A stretch of 9,731 bases of DNA from Caldifarciminota bacterium (GTDB taxonomy: Bacteria; WOR-3; Hydrothermia; WGAB01). Position 1 is the first letter of the stretch. Each line of letters opens with the position of its first letter. Positions 5,983 to 9,731 of the stretch are shown here, one piece after another. The position numbers and the translations under genes were made by a program. Location of the stretch: assembly GCA_015489295.1 (NCBI GenBank), contig WGAB01000020.1:1-9731 (forward strand), given 5' to 3'. The notes beneath the pieces are model-generated. The model made no database searches. It was not told the DNA's origin and worked only from the letters and a program-made list of their open reading frames with translations.

Positions 5983-6759
5983 TTACTGAAGCTGGAAAAC
6001 CGTAATGGTCACCTGGACCGTTTCACCGGCGTCCACCTGGAGGGGATCGATGTTTCCATCCCCGTCTTCGTCGTAGACTCCAGCAAAGTCGCCGCTGTTC
6101 CAGGTGCCGCTGTTGTCGTTGTCCTTCCAAACATCGAGGTAGTAGGTGCCGGGGTCAACATTGGAAAAGGTAAAGGTAACGGTGGCCCCGTTGCCGGACA
6201 CGGGGATCCGCTCCAGGTAATTGTCGTTGTACCAGTTGTCGTAGGAGGTGTAAATCGAGGCCACAGCACCTCCCAGATCGCCAGTGAGCCCCTGCGCCAG
6301 GGTTGCGGTGCCCTGGATGGTTCCTGTGGTGCCCCCGCCTCCGCCACCGGAGTAAACGGAAACAACGAACTCAATGGAAACCGTCTCTCCTTCACTCAGG
6401 GTAACCCCCAGGGGCTGGCCCAGATCGTTCGCGTAAAACCCATAGAAATCCCCTGCGTCCAGGGTTCCGTTGGAGTTCACGTCCTTCCAGGCCACCACGT
6501 AGTAGGTGCCGGGGGAAACTTCCAGGGTGACGGAGGCTTCCACCGAAGACCCGGTGGCGGCACCCTCGGTCACCAGGTTCTGGAATTGCGCATCGGAGTA
6601 AATCTGGACGCGGGCGTTGTTGACGTCTACGCCGGTCCCTGCCTGGGGCCGAATCGTCACCTTAATGGCGGTCACCTTCGGCTCTTCTTTCTTTGCACAC
6701 CCCATAAGCCCAAAGATCGCCACCAGCAGGATCGCCAAACCACTCCTCCAAACCTTCAT
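5983..6759 (-). CDS. Lipoprotein with two tandem beta-sandwich-like domains and Asp-rich calcium-type loops
   Basis: I do not recognise a named family. The 258-residue product begins with a lipoprotein signal: basic MKVWRS, a hydrophobic stretch and the lipobox LMGC with lipidated C21, followed by a charged linker (AKKEEPK). Two units of about 105-110 residues follow (about 31-136 and 147-258), separated by a Gly-rich linker with six glycines (138-143). Each has PGTYY...WKD followed by an Asp/Asn loop: DVNSNGTLDAGD (93-104) and DNDNSGTWNSGD (213-224). A third EF-hand-like loop, DEDGDGNID, lies at 230-238. Such DxNxNGxxD loops commonly bind calcium in extracellular beta-sandwich domains. The ATG at 6759 is preferred over the adjacent GTG (6762) because AAGGAGGT lies six bases upstream. 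It is divergent from the secreted propeller gene, suggesting an envelope partnership. Secretion and lipidation are well supported; function is unknown. Confidence 0.85.
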   Translation of the reverse strand: MKVWRSGLAILLVAIFGLMGCAKKEEPKVTAIKVTIRPQAGTGVDVNNARVQIYSDAQFQNLVTEGAATGSSVEASVTLEVSPGTYYVVAWKDVNSNGTLDAGDFYGFYANDLGQPLGVTLSEGETVSIEFVVSVYSGGGGGGTTGTIQGTATLAQGLTGDLGGAVASIYTSYDNWYNDNYLERIPVSGNGATVTFTFSNVDPGTYYLDVWKDNDNSGTWNSGDFAGVYDEDGDGNIDPLQVDAGETVQVTITVFQLQ

Positions 6760-6787
6760 CACAGCACCTCCTTGGGTTTTGCCGACA

Positions 6788-6793
6788 ATTATA
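6788..6793 (-). promoter_or_regulatory. Putative -10 element (TATAAT) of the lipoprotein gene
   Basis: A perfect TATAAT on the minus strand lies about 28 bases upstream of the lipoprotein ATG, within GTGTATAATT. Transcription would start some seven bases downstream, leaving a short leader containing the AAGGAGGT at 6766-6773. The -35 region at 17 bp (TGCTCC) is poor, so the promoter may rely on the -10 or an activator. Confidence 0.55.
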
Positions 6794-6933
6794 CACGATT
6801 GGCCGGTGGAGGAGCACTCCCCTTACCCGCGGATTTCCACGTTTTTCAAGGGTTTCCGGCCTTTTTGGTTCTCCGGAGATCCCTCGGCCTCCCCCATTGT
6901 CTGCTGCCCTTGTGCTTCCCCGGGAAGAATGTG

Positions 6934-6939
6934 TAAAAT
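6934..6939 (+). promoter_or_regulatory. Putative -10 element (TAAAAT) of the propeller gene
   Basis: TAAAAT in the context GTGTAAAATT lies 68 bases before the propeller ATG and matches the lipoprotein -10 context GTGTATAATT at nine of ten bases. Upstream, TTGTGC (6910-6915) at 18 bp is a weak -35, and the spacer contains an inverted repeat TTCCCCGGGAA. The implied leader is about 60 nt and ends in AAGGAGG (6995-7001). The 248-bp divergent region contains no gene. Confidence 0.4.
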
Positions 6940-7007
6940 TCGGGCCAAACTTGAGTTTGTCGGTCCGGTAAGGTCTATCGCAAGGGTATCGGAAAAGGAG
7001 GCTGGCA

Positions 7008-9221
7008 ATGCGTGGGTTCCTGTATGGAATCGCGGGAGCGTTTCTGTTCTGGAACACAACGATCCACGCCTTCGGGCCTGTGCCCGAACCCACCTCTTCC
7101 CCTCATCCCCTGGCTGTCCGCGACTCCTCGAACATCAACGGTGTGGCCACCCATCCCTGGGGCCTGGCCCACGGTCTGGCCTATGACAATACCCGGAACG
7201 CAGCATTTTTGGCCGTGGGCCGACGGGTTCTCATCCTGGATCTCAGCAATCTTTCGGCCATCGACACGGTTGCGAGTTTGCCTCTGAACGACATCGCACG
7301 GGACCTGGCCTATGATCCCACCACCCAACGGCTCTACGCCGCCAACGAGTACGACGGAGAGGTGACCCTCTGGGACGTTTCCACCCTGAGCGACCCGACG
7401 CTCTTGGGAACGGCTCCCCTGGAGCCCCATCTCAAGGCCATCGAAGTCCGCCACGACACGTTATTCGGGGTAACCTTCTGGGCAAAGCTCCTGCTGTACG
7501 ACGTGTCCAATCCGGCGTCTCCGCAGTTCCTGGCCTCCATCACCGTACCGGGAGCGCCCCACGGCCTGGCGCTTCAGGGAGACTACGCTTACCTGGCCCT
7601 GGCACCCCTGGGGGCAACCCAGGGTGGCCTGGCTGTCGTGCATCTGCCGAGCGCGACGCCGGTGGGCTTGTTCACCCCAAGCGGTGGCGACTGGTGCTGG
7701 GATGTGGAGGTTTCCGGTACCTATGCCTATGTGGCCTCGGATAGCGGGTTCCGCGTCATCGATGTCCAGAACCCCGCGGCCCCAACCCAGGTGACCTACT
7801 TGCCCTTTGGAGGGCCTGCGGGACGACCGCACCACACCCTGGCCTTGAACCTCCAGGGGTCCTATGCCTACCTCACCACCGTGAAGTTCTGGCGCCCCTA
7901 TGGGTCCACCCTGCAGGTGGTGGACATCAGTGTTCCCACGAGCCCGTCGGTGACCCACAGCCAGAATCTGGATCATTCCTGGGTCCAGGAGATCCTGGCC
8001 CGGGGGAACCGGCTCCTTTTGAGCGCGGGGCATCGAGGTGGCCTGGAGGTTTGGGATCTGACGAACCCAGGAACACCGGGGCCAGTCCTCGGAACCTTTG
8101 GCATCCCCGAGGCCGGTTTCTTCCTGAAAATGGCCTTTTTGAACGACACCGCTTACATTGCCACAGGGTTCCAGGGCATCGGCATCGTGGACTTCACCGA
8201 TGCCACCCATCCGGTATGGCTCGCCACCTTCGCCCTGCCCTCCGGGGCCGCGGGGGTCCCGGCGGTGGACCCGAGTTTGCGCCGTCTTCATGTGGCCACG
8301 AGTGAGGGAGAGTACTACATTTACGACCTCACCCACGCGGCCTCCCCGAGCCTTTTGGGCAGCGCGAGTTTTTCGCAGTTTGAGTTTACCGGGCTCCAGT
8401 TGCAGGGCACCTACGCCTACTTGAGCGACGTGGACTCGGGCCTTGTGGTGCTTTCGGTGGCCGATCCCACGAACATCCAGCGGGTGGCCTCGCTGAACCT
8501 CACCGGCACCGGCCGAGGCCTGCGGGTCCTGGGATCCTACGCCTATGTCGCCGCCGACCTCGCCGGGCTTCATATCGTGAACATTGCCAACCCTGCCAAT
8601 CCCACACTTGTGGGGAATTTCCATCGCTCGGCTTCGCCCTTCCCCCTGTGGGATGTGGATGTGAACGGCATCCGGGCCTACCTCGCGTACTACGACTCTT
8701 TGCTGGTGGTGAATGTCGGAACGCCTTCGCATCCAACGCGTGCAGGTGGCATCAGCGGGGGCAACAGCCGAATCCTGGGGGTTCGGGTGGCAGGCAGCCG
8801 GATCCTGGTGAGCAACTACGGCGAAGGCCTGCGGATCTACGATCCTTCGCTGAATCAATTGGGCTACAACAACTGGCCCAATTATCTGTTCCAGGTGTAT
8901 CCCGTGCAGAACGGCGCCTACCTGGTGGCGGCGGAGGGACCGGCCGGGTTCCACGTGTACCAGCCCACAGGCGGGGCTACAAGGGTGGCAGAGTCGCCCA
9001 GAACCCCTGGGGCATATCCCCGGCTGTGGTCCTCGGCCGGCGACCTCTTTGCCGAGGTCCCCGAGGCCGGAATCCTTCGGCTGTACGACGTCACCGGGCG
9101 GCAGGTGTGGCATGGTTCCCTGCCAAAGGGGGTGCACCAGATTCCCGGCCCCTCTCAAAGCGGCGTCTACCTCTGGACCTGGAAGGGGGCGTTGCGGGGC
9201 AAGGTGTGGCTGCTGCGGTAA
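7008..9221 (+). CDS. Secreted LVIVD-repeat beta-propeller protein with T9SS-like C-terminal sorting domain
   Basis: The 737-residue product has a signal peptide (RGFLYGIAGAFLFW hydrophobic core, probable cleavage after IHA near residue 21). Fourteen LVIVD-type units of about 44 residues follow, each with a strand like LRVIDV then NPAxPxLV. They are centred near 77, 122, 163, 210, 250, 305, 348, 393, 438, 481, 523, 567, 610 and 650. Fourteen blades fit two consecutive seven-bladed propellers. The last about 70 residues (LRLYDVTGRQVWHG, then KGVHQI, SGVYLW and a basic end) resemble the C-terminal sorting domain of type IX secretion cargo or the related FlgD-like tail. The protein is therefore likely exported and anchored or released at the surface. 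No catalytic motif is seen; a binding or scaffold role is an inference. AAGGAGG six bases upstream supports the ATG. It is divergent from the lipoprotein gene. Confidence 0.88.
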   Translation: MRGFLYGIAGAFLFWNTTIHAFGPVPEPTSSPHPLAVRDSSNINGVATHPWGLAHGLAYDNTRNAAFLAVGRRVLILDLSNLSAIDTVASLPLNDIARDLAYDPTTQRLYAANEYDGEVTLWDVSTLSDPTLLGTAPLEPHLKAIEVRHDTLFGVTFWAKLLLYDVSNPASPQFLASITVPGAPHGLALQGDYAYLALAPLGATQGGLAVVHLPSATPVGLFTPSGGDWCWDVEVSGTYAYVASDSGFRVIDVQNPAAPTQVTYLPFGGPAGRPHHTLALNLQGSYAYLTTVKFWRPYGSTLQVVDISVPTSPSVTHSQNLDHSWVQEILARGNRLLLSAGHRGGLEVWDLTNPGTPGPVLGTFGIPEAGFFLKMAFLNDTAYIATGFQGIGIVDFTDATHPVWLATFALPSGAAGVPAVDPSLRRLHVATSEGEYYIYDLTHAASPSLLGSASFSQFEFTGLQLQGTYAYLSDVDSGLVVLSVADPTNIQRVASLNLTGTGRGLRVLGSYAYVAADLAGLHIVNIANPANPTLVGNFHRSASPFPLWDVDVNGIRAYLAYYDSLLVVNVGTPSHPTRAGGISGGNSRILGVRVAGSRILVSNYGEGLRIYDPSLNQLGYNNWPNYLFQVYPVQNGAYLVAAEGPAGFHVYQPTGGATRVAESPRTPGAYPRLWSSAGDLFAEVPEAGILRLYDVTGRQVWHGSLPKGVHQIPGPSQSGVYLWTWKGALRGKVWLLR

Positions 9222-9228
9222 GAATCTC

Positions 9229-9307
9229 CGGTTAAGGCAATTCCTGCCCTCACCAAGGGTCACCGGAAGCCCCGGCGCCGGGATTCCTGGCACGCGGGGC
9301 TTAACCG
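9229..9307 (+). repeat. Nested inverted repeats downstream of the propeller gene
   Basis: CGGTTAAG (9229-9236), eight bases after the stop, is perfectly inverted as CTTAACCG (9300-9307). Inside lies a GC-rich hairpin: GGAA (9265-9268) pairs with TTCC (9284-9287) around the 12-bp palindrome CCCGGCGCCGGG (9271-9282). It may act in transcript 3'-end formation, but there is no T-run, so an intrinsic terminator is not demonstrated. The rest of the 9222-9387 interval shows no gene. Confidence 0.4.
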
Positions 9308-9387
9308 CCAGCGGTATCCCAGGCCAACCGGGCCCCAGCAGGTGTGAACGCTGATACCCCTAAACTCCGAAGGCCGGGAGCTCCTCC

Positions 9388-9416
9388 TTGACAGAATACC
9401 ATAGGGGGTATACTAT
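9388..9416 (+). promoter_or_regulatory. Sigma-70-type promoter of the CsoR-like regulator
   Basis: A perfect -35 TTGACA (9388-9393) is followed after 17 bp by TACTAT (9411-9416); TATACT (9409-9414) at 15 bp is the alternative -10. The gene's GGAGGTGA is at 9423-9430, so the leader would be very short. This is the only promoter in the window with a consensus -35. Confidence 0.75.
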
Positions 9417-9418
9417 AC
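9396..9418 (+). promoter_or_regulatory. Operator-like inverted repeat for CsoR/RcnR/FrmR-family autoregulation
   Basis: ATACC (9396-9400) and GGTAT (9407-9411) are inverted around ATAGGG, giving a G-tract flanked by AT-rich arms. GTATA-C-TATAC (9408-9418) adds a second overlapping inverted repeat. From memory, sites of this family (FrmR, RcnR and some CsoR) share this design of a G/C tract between ATAC/GTAT-like arms. The element fills the -35/-10 spacer and the -10 itself, so bound repressor would block RNA polymerase. This placement beside a CsoR-family gene supports autorepression. Confidence 0.65.
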
Positions 9419-9432
9419 GGGCGGAGGTGAAC

Positions 9433-9729
9433 ATGAACAGCGTGGTGTACCTGACCGAGGAGGAGAAACGGCGGCTCGTGGCCCGGGTCCGACGGCTCAA
9501 GGGCCAGGTAGAGGCCATTGAGCGACGCCTGGAGGCCGGCGAGTGCGCCGACCAGCTGATCCAGCTGGCCCTCGCGGTCCGCGGGGCCGCCGGCCAGCTG
9601 GCCGCGGAACTGGCCGCCCTGCATCTGAACGATTGCGTGCAGACCTGCATGGTGGACCGGGAGCCTGACCCCGAGGCCCGAATCCGACGGCTCGTGGAGG
9701 TCATCAAAAAACTCGCCAAAAACACATAG
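9433..9729 (+). CDS. CsoR/RcnR-family (DUF156) metal- or thiol-sensing repressor
   Basis: The 98-residue all-helical protein is of the DUF156 family, whose apo-tetramers repress efflux or detoxification genes until they bind Cu(I), Ni/Co, formaldehyde or persulfide. The DNA-binding helix RVRRLKGQVEAIERRLE (18-34) and the core AVRGAAGQLAAELAALHLNDCV (48-69) are typical. Candidate sensor residues are C38, H64 and C68, the Cys-His-Cys set of copper-sensing CsoR, plus an extra C72. C38 lies one residue earlier than in ungapped alignment with FrmR as I recall it, so the effector is uncertain. Pro2, used by FrmR for formaldehyde, is absent. The frame is open from 9388, but that start would lie in the promoter; the ATG at 9433 has GGAGGTGA just upstream. 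The stop is two bases from the window end, so co-regulated genes are not visible. Confidence 0.9.
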   Translation: MNSVVYLTEEEKRRLVARVRRLKGQVEAIERRLEAGECADQLIQLALAVRGAAGQLAAELAALHLNDCVQTCMVDREPDPEARIRRLVEVIKKLAKNT

Positions 9730-9731
9730 GA

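Noticed and set aside
7461..9293. 610-codon open frame on the minus strand opposite the propeller gene
   Set aside because: Low-complexity composition, no ribosome binding site or domain. The plus strand has a signal peptide, regular repeats and a strong Shine-Dalgarno.
9388..9432. Earlier TTG start for the CsoR-like regulator
   Set aside because: It would put the -35, the operator and the ribosome binding site inside the coding region; the ATG at 9433 has GGAGGTGA at good spacing.
1..9731. CRISPR arrays, tRNA or rRNA genes, insertion sequences, prophage or integrase genes
   Set aside because: No regularly spaced direct repeats, cloverleaf-like segments, transposase motifs or terminal inverted repeats were seen; repetition in the propeller gene is at the protein level.

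Overview
The window is bacterial, GC-rich DNA with strong AAGGAGG-type ribosome binding sites. Most genes are housekeeping enzymes packed tightly on the minus strand. The best lineage clue is the plus-strand surface protein: a signal peptide, LVIVD-type beta-propeller repeats and a C-terminal tail resembling type IX secretion (T9SS) sorting domains. Such tails are typical of the FCB group and of thermophilic candidate phyla such as WOR-3 or Hydrothermae. I place it there only tentatively, since no rRNA or other marker is present to settle it.

Region 1 (1-5686, minus strand) is one long operon-like cluster. In transcription order it reads ridA, thiI (with a rhodanese domain), a BadF/BadG-type sugar kinase, a coiled-coil C4 zinc-ribbon protein (COG1579), RNase HI, rpoZ, coaBC and a family 4 uracil-DNA glycosylase cut by the window edge. 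Junctions overlap or lie within a few bases: thiI/kinase overlap by 31 nt, zinc ribbon/rnhA by 14 nt, and coaBC/udg share an ATGA. The largest internal gap (23 nt, before the zinc-ribbon gene) holds a perfect TATAAT ten bases from a start codon that has no Shine-Dalgarno sequence. This suggests an internal leaderless promoter. The cluster combines metabolite damage control, tRNA thiolation and sulfur transfer, sugar salvage, RNA/DNA maintenance, RNA polymerase assembly and coenzyme A synthesis.

Region 2 (5687-9221) is an accessory, envelope-directed module. A minus-strand lipoprotein with two tandem beta-sandwich-like domains, each carrying an aspartate-rich calcium-type loop, is divergent from a 737-residue secreted propeller protein. 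That protein shows 14 repeat units, which fits two seven-bladed propellers. The 248-bp divergent spacer holds a -10-like element for each gene. The 296-bp gap between the lipoprotein and ridA has no gene but several inverted repeats.

Region 3 (9222-9731) starts with nested inverted repeats after the propeller gene. It continues with a CsoR/RcnR-family metal or thiol sensor with a consensus TTGACA promoter. An ATACC...GGTAT operator-like element lies between its -35 and -10. The regulator's stop is two bases from the window end, so its other targets are out of view. I found no CRISPR array, tRNA, rRNA, insertion sequence or phage gene. Nothing here clearly forms a new multi-gene system. The most interesting items are the self-operator and shifted cysteine of the CsoR-like regulator, the double propeller with its divergent lipoprotein, and the unusual active-site residues of the CoaC domain.
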